Assembly: GCF_017569205.1 (NCBI RefSeq) | Contig: NZ_CP071870.1 | Location: 682,001-746,000 of the forward strand | Direction: 5' to 3' | Source: Propioniciclava sp. MC1595 | GTDB lineage: Bacteria > Actinomycetota > Actinomycetes > Propionibacteriales > Propionibacteriaceae | DNA: 64,000 bases | Part shown: piece by piece, positions 16,789 through 26,600 of the stretch | Numbering within the stretch: the stretch's first letter is position 1 | Layout of the letters: the number at the start of each line of letters is the position of its first letter | Made by a program: the position numbers and the translations under genes | The notes under the pieces: model-generated | The model's database searches: none | Told to the model about the DNA's origin: nothing | Seen by the model: the letters and a program-made list of their open reading frames with translations, nothing else

Positions 16789-19700
16789 GTGGCCGGCATG
16801 ACCGAGCACAACTCCGTTCAGCAGCCGCTTGTGGACGAGCTGGTGCGGCTGGGCTGGTCGTACTTCCCGGGCAAGAGCCTGGACCGCCAGTTGGAGCAGG
16901 TCTTCATCGAGTCCGAGGTGGTCGACGCACTGGTGCGCCTCAACCCGGACGTGGCGGAGGTGCCAGGACGGGCGTCCGAGGTGGTGAAGCTGCTGAGGAA
17001 CTTGACGTTCCAGGTGGATGACGAGGGTCTGGTTGAGACGAACCGTGAGGCGATGTCCTGGCTGCGGGGGCTGCAGACTCACAAGTTCGTTGGCGCGGAC
17101 GCCTTTCGTCCGGTCCGGCTGATCGACTTCGAGGACTCCGCGAACAACCGGTTCGTGGTGGCGGATGAGGTGTCGTTCGGGTCGCCGGGGAACAAGGCGC
17201 GGTTCGACATCGTCCTGTTCGTCAACGGGTTGCCGTTGGTGGTCGGGGAGACGAAGACGGCGTTCAAGCAGAAGGTCAGCTGGATCACCGCCGCGAACGA
17301 GGTCGCCGACCACTACGAGACGAAGTTCGCGCCGTTCTTCACGACCAACGTGTTCAGCTTCGCCACCGAGGGCCGAGAGCTTATGTACGGGGCCACCGGA
17401 GCGCGGGTGGAGCACTGGATGACGGCGGGTCCGACGAAGGACCATCCACTGCTGACCGACGTGCTGGCGGCAGCCAGGTGGCTGGTGGCGCCGGCGACGG
17501 TGTTGAAGTTCCTGAACTCGTTCACGTTGTTCGAGACCCCGGAGGACAACTCGGGGTCGGCGTCCTTGATCAAGTTGATCGCCCGGTACATGCAGTTCGA
17601 GGCAGTTGAGCTGATGGTGGGCCGCGCCCACGAGGGACAATCGCGACGCGGCCTGATCTATCACACGCAAGGGTCGGGGAAGACGCTGGCGATGGTGTTC
17701 GCGGCCGGGCAGCTGCTGCAGGATCCGGCGTTGGCGAATCCGACGGTTGTGCTCGTCGCCGACCGGGTCGATCTCGTACGCAACGCATGGGACCAGTTCC
17801 GCACCACCCACATGCCACGGCTGCTCGCCCCGGCGACGGCGAAGGCGTTGCAGGACACGCTTGGTGCGGCGGATCGGCGGGGCCTGATCTTCACGACAGT
17901 CCACAAGTTCGCGGGGGCGGCATCCGACCTGAACACTCGCGGCAACATCGTCGTCCTGGTCGATGAGGCGCATCGCACGCAGGAAGGCAACTTGGGGTTG
18001 ACGATGCGGGCGGCTCTGCCGAACGCGTTGTTCTTCGCGTTCACGGGGACCCCGATCGCTAAGCTGGACCGCAACACGTTCGCGACCTTCGGTGACCCGG
18101 CCGACGAGAAGAAGACGCTGCACGCCTATACCTCGGACCAGTCGATCGCGGACGGCATGACGGTGCCGATCCACGTGGACCCGCGGCTGGTGACCTTCCA
18201 GCTGGATAAGGACGCGGTCGACGAGGCGTTCAAGGAGTTGACCGACGCCGAGGAGCTCGACGAGGAGTCGGCCGAGGTGTTGGTCCGCCGGGGTTCGCGC
18301 GTTGATGTTGTGTTCGCGAACCCGGCGCGCACGGAGGCTGTCTGCGCTGACATCGTCGACCACTTCTACTCGACGATCGACCCGCTCGGGATGAAGGCGC
18401 ACGTCGTGGTGTTCGACCGGGCAGCGTGCGTGGCCTACCACAGGCAGCTCACCTACCTGCTGCAGCAGCGGCACGCGCAGGGGCATCCGTTGGACGAGGC
18501 GGCCGTCGTGATGCACGTCACGAACGGGAAGGGGGAGGACGAGGAGTGGGGGCAGCACCGGCGCAGCGAGGCGGAGGAAGCGGAGTTGTTGCGGCGGTTC
18601 CGCACTCACGGTGATCCGTTGAAGTTCCTTGTGGTCACGTCAAGGCTGGGCACTGGCTTCAACGCTCCGATCGAGGCGGCGATGTACCTCGACAAGCCCA
18701 TGAAGGACCACACGCTGTTCCAGACCATCACACGTACCAACCGGACGTGGCGCAACCCCGAGACCGGCCAGGAGAAGCGGTACGGGTTGGTCGTCGACTA
18801 TGTCGGGTTGGGGTCGGGCTTCGCCCGGGCTATGGCGCCCGCCAACGGCGATCAGGATCCGCGAAGTGTCGAGGTGGACGCCCTCATCGATCAGTTCGAG
18901 GCCGAGCTGGACGCGACGATGCGGTGGTTCGCGGGCATTGACCACACCGTGATCGCGTCGACCACGCTGTTGGAGTGCCAGCAGCGGATCGCGAAAGAGA
19001 AGGACCAGGAAGCCTTTGTCACGAGTTTCCTGCTGCTGGAGGGCATCTGGGAGGCTTGCTGGCCGCACCTTCGGCTGCGGGCCCACACGGAGGCGTACCG
19101 GTTCCTCGCCAAGATCTACGCGTCGATCGCGCCAGTGGGGCCGCGCGTCGACCTGGTGTGGACGCGGCTGGGCGCCAAGACCCTCGACATCGTCTTCGAG
19201 CACATGACCGACGTGAAGGTCACACAATCCAACGCGGTTGTCGTGGCGGACGCCGACACGATCCGGAGGCTGGAAGAGGAGGGGCTGCTGCCCGGCCTCG
19301 AAGAGGTTGAACACAAGACCGCCAACGAGGTCCTTGACACGCTGTACGCGCGGCTCAAGAAACGGCTGGAAGGCCCCAACGGGAACCACCCGGTCTACCA
19401 GTCGCTCGCGGAGCGTCTGGAGAACCTGCGTCAGCGGACCATCGCCGAGGCACAGCAGTCGATCGAGTGGCTGCGTGAGGCGTTCACTCTCGCCAAGGAC
19501 GTCACGGCCGCAGAGAAGGCGGAGGACGAGGCTGGAGTTGATGGGCTGAACCTGCTGCCCGACCCGAACGTGTTCGCCCTGACTCAGATCTTCCTGGAGT
19601 ACTCGACTCCGGACATGCCGGTCATGATTGAGCGCGTCGTCGAGGAGGTGGACTCGATCGTCAAAGAGGTCACGGCGGGCAACGCCGGCTGGGCGTCGAC

Positions 19701-19818
19701 CCAGAAGGGCGACATGGCGGTCCGCAAGGAGGTCCGGCTCGTGCTGAAGGACAAGGGCCTCCACACCGTGCCCGGCCTGTTCGACAGGGCCTACGAGTAC
19801 ATCGCCGAGCACTACTGA
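16789..19818 (+). CDS. hsdR: Type I restriction-modification endonuclease/translocase HsdR
   Basis: A 1,009-residue subunit. The GTG at 16789 is preferred because ggagg lies 6 nt upstream; ATG 16798 is the alternative. The N-terminal nuclease domain has RFDIVLFVNGLPLVVGETKTA (PD-(D/E)xK core). The SF2 translocase follows: HTQGSGKTLAMVFAAG (Walker A), VVLVADRVDLV, VVLVDEAHRTQEG (DEAH box) and ALFFAFTGTPI, then a helicase C-half with VVTSRLGTGFNAP and QTITRTNR. It is the last gene of the four-gene operon hsdM-hsdS-mrr-hsdR. All catalytic motifs are intact. Confidence 0.95.
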   Translation: MAGMTEHNSVQQPLVDELVRLGWSYFPGKSLDRQLEQVFIESEVVDALVRLNPDVAEVPGRASEVVKLLRNLTFQVDDEGLVETNREAMSWLRGLQTHKFVGADAFRPVRLIDFEDSANNRFVVADEVSFGSPGNKARFDIVLFVNGLPLVVGETKTAFKQKVSWITAANEVADHYETKFAPFFTTNVFSFATEGRELMYGATGARVEHWMTAGPTKDHPLLTDVLAAARWLVAPATVLKFLNSFTLFETPEDNSGSASLIKLIARYMQFEAVELMVGRAHEGQSRRGLIYHTQGSGKTLAMVFAAGQLLQDPALANPTVVLVADRVDLVRNAWDQFRTTHMPRLLAPATAKALQDTLGAADRRGLIFTTVHKFAGAASDLNTRGNIVVLVDEAHRTQEGNLGLTMRAALPNALFFAFTGTPIAKLDRNTFATFGDPADEKKTLHAYTSDQSIADGMTVPIHVDPRLVTFQLDKDAVDEAFKELTDAEELDEESAEVLVRRGSRVDVVFANPARTEAVCADIVDHFYSTIDPLGMKAHVVVFDRAACVAYHRQLTYLLQQRHAQGHPLDEAAVVMHVTNGKGEDEEWGQHRRSEAEEAELLRRFRTHGDPLKFLVVTSRLGTGFNAPIEAAMYLDKPMKDHTLFQTITRTNRTWRNPETGQEKRYGLVVDYVGLGSGFARAMAPANGDQDPRSVEVDALIDQFEAELDATMRWFAGIDHTVIASTTLLECQQRIAKEKDQEAFVTSFLLLEGIWEACWPHLRLRAHTEAYRFLAKIYASIAPVGPRVDLVWTRLGAKTLDIVFEHMTDVKVTQSNAVVVADADTIRRLEEEGLLPGLEEVEHKTANEVLDTLYARLKKRLEGPNGNHPVYQSLAERLENLRQRTIAEAQQSIEWLREAFTLAKDVTAAEKAEDEAGVDGLNLLPDPNVFALTQIFLEYSTPDMPVMIERVVEEVDSIVKEVTAGNAGWASTQKGDMAVRKEVRLVLKDKGLHTVPGLFDRAYEYIAEHY

Positions 19819-19832
19819 CTGCGGAGCGCGGC

Positions 19833-20477
19833 CTATCCCAGGAGGGAGATGGCGACCAACGCGCCGGCAGCTAGCCAGGGCCCGAAGGGGAAGTTGGCTC
19901 GCCGGCGGCGGAACGGGGTCGCCCCGACGGCTGCCACACAGGCGATCAGGAATGCCCACCACGCGACGGAGAGGCTGACCGCCGCCGTTGCGGCACCGAT
20001 GATGGGGACGTACTTGCCGTCTCCCCAACCGAAGCCGCCGGGGCGGAGTCGATCGAGGATCCAGAAGACGGCGAACGCCACTGCCCCGCCCAGTGCGGCT
20101 TGGATCGCGATCATTGGAGCATCGGTGATGAGGGCGGCAGCGCCAACCCCGGCAGCGACGAAGCCGGCGTGGGCGGCGAGCAGGCGATTGGGGAGCCGTC
20201 GGACGTCGAGGTCGATTGCTGATAGCCAGGGGCCGAACCAAGCGAGAGGCAGCGTGGGCAGCAGCAGTGGCCACCGGTCAAGCCCGAATCGCCAGGCGAG
20301 GAGACCGGACGCCGCCGCCACCGCGGCGGGGACCCACCAGCGAGGGCCAGGGAAGGGCTGGGTGACTTCGTCGTCACGCCGGTAGGCAAGGGTGGCGAGC
20401 CGCCACCTGACAATCAGGCCGATGATCGCGCCGAGCACCGCGAACGCGGCGGTGAGGAGCGGGTCGTAACTGGACAT
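19833..20477 (-). CDS. A24-family prepilin peptidase (catalytic domain only)
   Basis: A 214-residue integral membrane aspartic protease. ATG 20477 begins MSSYDPLLTAAFAVLGAIIG, giving a first helix; longer upstream frames lack hydrophobic character. Both catalytic aspartates are visible: SAIDLDVRRLPNRLL and the GxGD-type GFGWGDGKYVPIIGA. There are about six helices and no N-terminal cysteine-rich methyltransferase domain, as in the short actinobacterial and archaeal types. It cleaves prepilin leader peptides. In actinobacterial ICEs such peptidases often accompany conjugation or Tad-type pilus genes; no pilin gene is visible here. Confidence 0.88.
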   Translation of the reverse strand: MSSYDPLLTAAFAVLGAIIGLIVRWRLATLAYRRDDEVTQPFPGPRWWVPAAVAAASGLLAWRFGLDRWPLLLPTLPLAWFGPWLSAIDLDVRRLPNRLLAAHAGFVAAGVGAAALITDAPMIAIQAALGGAVAFAVFWILDRLRPGGFGWGDGKYVPIIGAATAAVSLSVAWWAFLIACVAAVGATPFRRRRANFPFGPWLAAGALVAISLLG

Positions 20478-20681
20478 TACTGCGACCCTTGCCGCTGCCT
20501 GTGGCTGGATTCCGGGGCCGCGCTCGACGCGACCACCTGGCCGGCGTCGAAGGCTGGCCAGCTTCGGGTTGTGACATCCTCGACAGGGTCTGGCCCCTCG
20601 AGGAAGCCAGCCGGATGTACCCGCGGGCCGCCGAGCTGAGTGCGCTGAACGGCGGGCAGGTTCGGTGCGTCGACGTCCCAC

Positions 20682-22196
20682 CTAGGCAGGTCCCACACCC
20701 CCGCTCAGCACACGTGTGGGGGCCGAAGCACTCCTCACGGCGAGTGGGTCATCGGGGTCCTCGAGGATGCATGTCGCCCCGTGGACCCACGCCGCAATCC
20801 ATGAAGGATCCCGATCGGGTGAAGTTGCATCCATGACGGCCTCGGCCACCACGCAAGGTCCGTCCGCTTGACGAGCATTGCGGTCGATCGCCTCTACAAC
20901 AACCACGAACCGCGGCATCTGTGTAAGCCTGAGCATCGCAACCGTGGCGTTGCTGTGACCCCGCGAAGCCAAAGCAGCCTTGTAGTCGCAAGACCGCGCG
21001 ACGTATGTGCGAAATGTCAGAGCACTCTGTGCCGCCAGATCAGAGAGGGACGGCACATCTTGCGACAGCTTCGTCGCGAGTGGAGAGGCTAGAGCCGACG
21101 ACCCCGCAAGTAGCCCGACACCTCCCTTCTTCTCTGCTGCTTCAGGCAGCAGCCATGCGGTTGGGGGCATGGGCACATGCAACGTGCGCCATGGTCCGTA
21201 GTCGCGAGGCGCACCAGTGACAGGATGTACGAGGCTGTCACTCAAGGGATCATTCACGGGGAGGTACGGTCCCTGCTGATCGTCGTGGCGCACCAACCGA
21301 ATTTGACCCGCCTCACGCCACCAGCCACAGAGAACGAATGCGTGGTCGCGAGTCCCGACCAAGACCGGGAAGCCGCCGTTGAGGTGTCGGCATGCCGTCG
21401 AAACGATCCGCGTGTCCCACGTCCCAGGATCGGCCCCCGGGACACCGGCTGGCGGGGGGAACTGGCCGGGCAGTTCGGCGTGGGGGAGCATGCCGATCAT
21501 GTAGAACATTGGTGGCGTTCCATGCCGGCGAAACAGATCGCTGAGCTGTTGAACCGTGAGTCCTTGGTTCGGGAACGCGCGATGTGGGCTCAGGCTGGCA
21601 TCAGCGGTTTCAGCGAGCTCCGCGATGGTCAAGGGTGCGCAGTAGCCCCTCAGTGCGGCCGCGTAGTGGCAAGACCATGCGGCAGCATGGGCGCACACGC
21701 CAAGCGTGGTGTCTTGCTCCGCGAATGGAACTGCTGCCACTGACAGTTCCTGCCCAAATAGGTGGATCGTCTCAGCCACGGCAGTGCGCACTGCCAGCCT
21801 GAGGTCGGGGGGTGGCACCAGCATCGCCTTCACCACGGCACTCAGCCGAGGGGGTCTGACCACCACGTACCCCAGATACCCCACCTCCTCCGGCAGCGTT
21901 GTTAGCTGGCTGACGTCCAACTCGGAGTCGAAGAAGTGGATGCGGTGCGCCCAATCTGGCACGTGGGGGAAGGTGCGGCTGTGCAGACGGGAGTACTCAC
22001 GGCGGTAGTCGGGCCCCAAGTACCGTGTCTCGATGACCGCGCATCTGGCGCCAGATAGCTCGGCCACCTGGAAGCACCGAAGAAGCGGGAGGTCGTTCAA
22101 GCGTCCGCAGTAGCCGACCTTAAGTTCATCCCACCCGGCGGGATCGAGGCGCACGATACGCGCAGGCGCTGTCACGTCCCAGTCGCTCGTCCTCAC
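20682..22196 (-). CDS. Unrecognised protein with papain-like Cys-His-Asp pattern, partner of DUF5343
   Basis: A 504-residue soluble protein with a GTG start overlapping the stop of the DUF5343 gene (GTGA), so translation is coupled. I do not recognise a named family. In the middle is FAEQDTTLGVCAHAAAW (Gln161, Cys168) and, 117 residues on, VGTRDHAFVLCGW (His285), then RLVRHDDQQGP (Asp305/306). Spacing and surroundings resemble papain/C39-like cysteine peptidases: oxyanion Gln, nucleophile at a helix start, His on a strand, acidic third member. The first 150 residues hold RYLGPDYRREYSRLHSR and EVGYLGYVVVRPP; the last 130 look like another alpha/beta domain. A protease effector paired with a sensor is a plausible but unproven reading. 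Confidence 0.6.
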   Translation of the reverse strand: MRTSDWDVTAPARIVRLDPAGWDELKVGYCGRLNDLPLLRCFQVAELSGARCAVIETRYLGPDYRREYSRLHSRTFPHVPDWAHRIHFFDSELDVSQLTTLPEEVGYLGYVVVRPPRLSAVVKAMLVPPPDLRLAVRTAVAETIHLFGQELSVAAVPFAEQDTTLGVCAHAAAWSCHYAAALRGYCAPLTIAELAETADASLSPHRAFPNQGLTVQQLSDLFRRHGTPPMFYMIGMLPHAELPGQFPPPAGVPGADPGTWDTRIVSTACRHLNGGFPVLVGTRDHAFVLCGWWREAGQIRLVRHDDQQGPYLPVNDPLSDSLVHPVTGAPRDYGPWRTLHVPMPPTAWLLPEAAEKKGGVGLLAGSSALASPLATKLSQDVPSLSDLAAQSALTFRTYVARSCDYKAALASRGHSNATVAMLRLTQMPRFVVVVEAIDRNARQADGPCVVAEAVMDATSPDRDPSWIAAWVHGATCILEDPDDPLAVRSASAPTRVLSGGVGPA

Positions 22197-22915
22197 TGTG
22201 CCAACTTCCCTTCAGCCAGCGACGACAGCTCTTCGCGAGGTGAGCTCTCCTGGTACTCGTCGAGCTGGTCAACCAGGCCGAACACGAAGCCGCGGTCCTC
22301 GCGGCTAAGCTCCATGAACGTTGTGGAGCAGCTGATTGTGAGGGTGCCACCCGACCGTAGCTGAACGGTGCGCTGTTCCGCCGCAGTGCTGGACGGCTGC
22401 GTGTCCTCGGTGCTCAGGATTGGCGCGGCCTTTGGGCGGGTTCGCCTTCGAGGAGACCCGTTGGTCGCGCGACCGGGTTGCGGGCTGCGGAAGTGGGGAC
22501 TGAGCTCGATCTCCGCGGCTGCACAAGCGTGCAGGAAGAAGGTGATGGCCTTACGTAGGGTGCTGCCTTGATACCCGCTGGACGAGAAGGACTCCGCGAG
22601 TTGCGCTGCCGTGCCCTGCTGGGATGAAAGCGCCAGTTGTTCGGCGTAGAACTGGCGGACGATTGTTGCCATCTCAGTCTTGAAGGAGGCCTCATCGCGG
22701 GCGAGGGCAACGAGCTGGCGCGAGGCTCGCCCCTCCCCATCGATGAGCTCGAACAGGCGAAGCGTCTGCAACAGATACGTTTGTGTGCCACCGGCCATGC
22801 CGACCATCAGGGAGCGGTCGATGCGCGCCGGGATGCGTTCGGGGTTCAGCCCGGCCAGGAAGTTGCGAAACGTACCGAATGCCATGTATGGCGGCACGAA
22901 CTCCGCATCAGACAT
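22193..22915 (-). CDS. DUF5343-domain protein
   Basis: About 240 residues. The ATG at 22915 (MSDAEFVPPYMAFG) is chosen: it has ggagta-like sequence just upstream and begins the domain; a longer open frame reaches 23002. Residues ~6-150 match the DUF5343 layout: FVPPYMAFGTFRNFLAGL, RIPARIDRSLMVGMAGGTQTYLLQTLRLFELID, then a helical segment ending YQGSTLRKAITFFLHACAAAEIELSP. This looks like a winged-helix followed by helices. A Pro/Arg/Thr-rich linker leads to a short C-terminal strand-rich part (TVQLRSGGTLTISCS) and an acidic tail. It is first in a two-gene operon with the putative cysteine protease. DUF5343 has no established function that I know of. Confidence 0.78.
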   Translation of the reverse strand: MSDAEFVPPYMAFGTFRNFLAGLNPERIPARIDRSLMVGMAGGTQTYLLQTLRLFELIDGEGRASRQLVALARDEASFKTEMATIVRQFYAEQLALSSQQGTAAQLAESFSSSGYQGSTLRKAITFFLHACAAAEIELSPHFRSPQPGRATNGSPRRRTRPKAAPILSTEDTQPSSTAAEQRTVQLRSGGTLTISCSTTFMELSREDRGFVFGLVDQLDEYQESSPREELSSLAEGKLAQ

Positions 22916-22971
22916 CTCATACTCCTTCCGACAGCGTTCGTCGCCACGGTGGCGCGCCTCTGCCAAGAAGT

Positions 22972-23032
22972 ATGCCACTGCTCTGCTGGCATAGACAAGC
23001 ACTCACGGCACACTTGCTGGCATGCGTGGCAT
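22972..23032. promoter_or_regulatory. Cluster of TGGCAT half-sites in a divergent promoter region
   Basis: Between the DUF5343 start (22915, minus) and the small gene at 23050 (plus) there are four copies of one hexamer within 61 bp: ATGCCA at 22972-22977 and TGGCAT at 22987-22992, 23018-23023 and 23027-23032. The first two make a perfect 7-bp-arm palindrome, tatgcca...tggcata (22971-22993). The position between divergent start codons suits an operator controlling both directions. Confidence 0.4.
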
Positions 23033-23049
23033 GATTGATCCTTAGGTCT

Positions 23050-23262
23050 ATGGATCAGATCGATTTGAAGCCGGGGATGAAGGTGCTTGCTCACACCGCT
23101 CTGGACGCCTGGGTGCCACTGACTGCGGCAACGCCGTCTCAGCAGGGCCGAGACTTTCAGGTGGTCTGGTTGTGCGAGGACGACGAATGGGATCCGGATG
23201 CGACGCAGCCCCCGGCCGACGTTATCCCGTGGCCGATTGAGGAAGTGAGGGCGCGCCCATGA
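23050..23262 (+). CDS. Small hypothetical protein, first of a coupled pair
   Basis: A 70-residue acidic protein (MDQIDLKPGMKVLAHTALDAW..., WLCEDDEWDPDATQPPADVIPWPIEEVRARP). The start at 23050 is used; an in-frame start at 23035 lies inside the half-site cluster. Its stop overlaps the next start (ATGA). The sequence has the look of a small beta-barrel, but I recognise no family. Divergent from the DUF5343 operon. It may belong to the ICE backbone next to the relaxase. Confidence 0.55.
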   Translation: MDQIDLKPGMKVLAHTALDAWVPLTAATPSQQGRDFQVVWLCEDDEWDPDATQPPADVIPWPIEEVRARP

Positions 23263-23441
23263 CAGACGTCACGATGGACTTGCTGATTGGCGCGGAAGAT
23301 CGCGAGCTTGAGCTCGGTCGGGATGCTGCGCAGGACCTGTTCCAACCGCCCGATCCTGACAGGCTTGCCGCCGAGCTCCAAGACATGGCTGACAAGAGGA
23401 GTCAAGTTGCGGCCGAAGCTGCTGCACTGCGGTTGGGGTAG
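23259..23441 (+). CDS. Small hypothetical protein, second of a coupled pair
   Basis: A 60-residue, strongly helical, acidic protein (MTDVTMDLLIGAEDRELELGRD..., PDRLAAELQDMADKRSQVAAEAAALRLG). It overlaps the upstream gene by 4 nt, so both are probably made together. No family recognised. It is convergent with the relaxase gene, 180 nt away. That 180-nt gap holds no gene I can support. Confidence 0.5.
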   Translation: MTDVTMDLLIGAEDRELELGRDAAQDLFQPPDPDRLAAELQDMADKRSQVAAEAAALRLG

Positions 23442-23622
23442 CACAAGAAGGAGTCCGGTTGGAAGGGAGCGAAGGGGCATGGGGCGAACGCCCAGCGGCT
23501 GTCCGACTTGAAGGGGTCTACAGGCGGCTGCACCCTTTGGCCTTGGGTGAGACGGGCTCCGGAATCAAAGCCGGCGATCTAGGTGAGGTCGTGTTGCACG
23601 GCCAGCCACTCAAGCCATGACA

Positions 23623-26600
23623 TCACGGCGCCATCGGCCCCCGGTCGAGGTACTGCCGCTCGGGGATATGGGGGTTCGGCGCATCTATGGCCATTGGGGC
23701 AGCCGGCTCCGAGAACGGTTCGGGGTGAGTGATTCGCGCCAGCCGGCTGGCGAGGTCGTCGGCGGGTGCGTCCGCGTTGAGGGGGCCTTCCTCGAGGGCG
23801 ACGGTGATTGCGTCGGGCACGTCCACTCGGCGGGAATGCGCGTCGTGCAGCGTGGAGGCGAGCGTGCGCCAGTGGGGGTCCGCCACCAGGCGGGGGTCGA
23901 GTCGGCTGGCGAAGGTCTCCCAGCGGCGTGCGTTCCCGGCTGCGGTGAGCCGGTCACGGACTTGCGCGGTGAGGCTGACTTGCTGGTCGGCGAGGCGCAC
24001 TGGGTCGTTGTTCCAGGCCCGGATGAACGCCTGGACGCTAGAGCGGATGACGTCGGCGTCGACGTTGATCTTCTCCGCCACGGTGTGAACGGCGGGTTCC
24101 CACGCGTCGACCGATTGGGCGGCGATGACGGGCGCTGCGGCGAGGGCTGCTTCGATGGGGGGCAGGTTGGCAAGGCGCTCGTCGATGAGGACGCCGGCTA
24201 GTGGTCGAGCCTGGTCGAGGGCGTCGACCAGGTGCGGGGCGCTGCCGGTGGCCACGAGGTCGGCGGGATCGGAGCCGTCAGGTAGGGCCGCATAGCGCGG
24301 CTGGAGGAGTTGCGGGGTGAGGATCCAGTAGTCGCGCTGTGCGGCGACCTGGCCGGCGACGTCGGCGTCCGTGGCGATGATCGGGTCGACGCCGTAGCCC
24401 CGGAGTTGGGTGGCTTGTTCGCTGGTGAGGTTGGTGCCGAGCGGCGCGACGCCGACGTAGCGGCCCTCGCTGGCGCGGGTGACGGCGATGGCGTCGGCGG
24501 GTCCCTCGACGACGACCGGGATGCCTCCGGCGTCCAGGTGTCGCGCTCCGGCGACGAACAGCTGGGCCCTCTTGTGGAACAGCAGGGTCTCGGCGGTGTT
24601 GAGGTACTTCGGTCCGGCGTGGTCGAGGTCGGTCGCGTCGGGGTGGCGGCGTCCGACGAACCCGACGACCTGCTGGTCGTGGACGATGGGGAACACGGCC
24701 CGGTCGCGGAACCGGTCGATGAGGCGGCCGGTCGAGGCGGTGACCGCGAGCCCGGCGGCGAGCAACTCCTCGTCGGTGACGCCGTGACGGTGGAGGTGGC
24801 TCACGAGGCTGGTCCAGCCGGCGGGGGCATAGCCGGGACGGACGTCCGGGTCGTCAGTAAGGTCGGCGCCGAAGCGTCCGGCCAGGTAGGGCTGGGCCCA
24901 CGAGCCGCGGTAGCGGTCCTGGTAGAACTCCAGCGCGAGCTCGTTGACGGCCGCGAGGCGTTCGGGGGTGTGGGGGCTGGCGCGCCAGGCGTCGGCGCGG
25001 TCGAGTTGGGCGTTGAGGTCCGCGGCGGAGATCTCCGGCGGTGTCATCACCCGGCGTTCGATGGCCTCGAACGTGAAGGCCAGGTTCGGCTCGACCTCGT
25101 CGATGTGGTTGTCCTCCATTGTCGCGCCCGCTGCGTGATCCAGATCGGCGCGCGGCGTCCAGTGCTCGTCCGGGGCGGCATCGGCGGGGTCGGGGGGCAG
25201 GTCGTCGCTGTCGGGGAGGGGGTCGAGCAGGACGCTGGTCCGCCACACGAGGGCCTGGCAGTCGTCGATATCAACCGCACTTTCGGGCGTGCTGATCAGG
25301 TCGGTGAGCTGCCAGCCGCGGGCGAGTGCCTGCTCGATCGAGACGACCAGCGCCGGCCACCACGGCGAGGCCTGCAAGGCGGATGCCCGTTCGCGGCCGA
25401 CGTTCTGCTCGAGATCAGCCAGCCAACTGGTGGTGACGACGCTGTGCTGGTCGGCGAGCTGGGTGGCGACGGCGGGGGTGAGGTGCCGGCAGATCCGCCA
25501 CCACAGGGCTGATGCCGCGTGGTCGTCGGGGAGCTGGCCCTCGTTGGTGGCCGCGATGAGGAGCCGGTGGGCGTCCAGGCCCACGCCGGAGATCTGCGCA
25601 AGCCGATGCGCCAACACGGGGAGGTAGGGGTCCCGGTCGGCAGCAGGCGCCAACTGGTGGAGCAGCGGCGTCCATTCGGCGACGGCGGGGGCGAGGTGGT
25701 CGATGATGCGCCGATCGAGGCGGGCCTGCCAGCGGGCCTCGACGGCCGAGAACTGCCGTTCGCCGGTGGGTCGGGTGTCGGTGGCAGGCGTGCGGTGCGC
25801 GGCGCGCCACACGGTGAGGTCGGCGACGGTGGCGGCGTCCGGACGGAAGCTGCCCGCCGGCGCCCACGCCGGGAGCTGAGTGGCCGCCAGCGCCTGGTCG
25901 CGCACCTGATCGGCGAGTTCGACGACGAGTGCGTGGCGCCGCTGCAGGTACCCGCCCCAGTCGCGGTGGAGGCCGAGACTGGTCGGCAGGCCGGGGAGCC
26001 AGGGCAGGGGTGCGGGCTGGGTGTCGCGTCCGGTGACGGGTTCGAGGCGCCAGTCGATGACGGCTGCCGGGTCGGCGGCGCTGCCCAGTTCGCGAGCCTG
26101 CACGGCCTCGGTGAGTGCCAGGACGGGGTCGGTTCCGGACGCGGCGATCAAGAGCAGGTGGGCGCGGAGCGTGGGCCACGCGGGAGCGTCGGTGAGTCCG
26201 TCGACGAGCTCGCCGGCGGCCTGTTCGAGGCGGCGACTGAGGTCGGCGCCTGCGGTCTGTTCGGCGGCGTAGCCGAGGGCGTCGCTGTAGCGGGCGACGG
26301 CGTCCGCGAGTCGGTGGGCCGGGTCGGCGAGGGTGCGGGCGGTCGTGGTGGCGGAGGTGTTGTCCTCGTCGCGGGCGAGGATGCGTTCGAGGAGGTCGGT
26401 GGCGGTGGGCGGGATGATCGCCTCGGGCCGGATGAGGGAGTGGGCGTCGCCGTCGCCGACGACTTCGAGGTGGACGTGGTTGGCGTACCGGCCGCGGGTG
26501 AGCATCGTGTACAGCTGTTGGCGGGTTTCGGCGCCGGTGGCGATGCCGTGCAGGACGTCGGCGGTGACGCCCTGGGCGCCGTGGATCGTGCAGGCGTAGC

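Noticed and set aside
16747-20274. Two long minus-strand frames opposite hsdR
   Set aside because: Arg/His-rich shadows with no domain; the plus strand is clearly HsdR.
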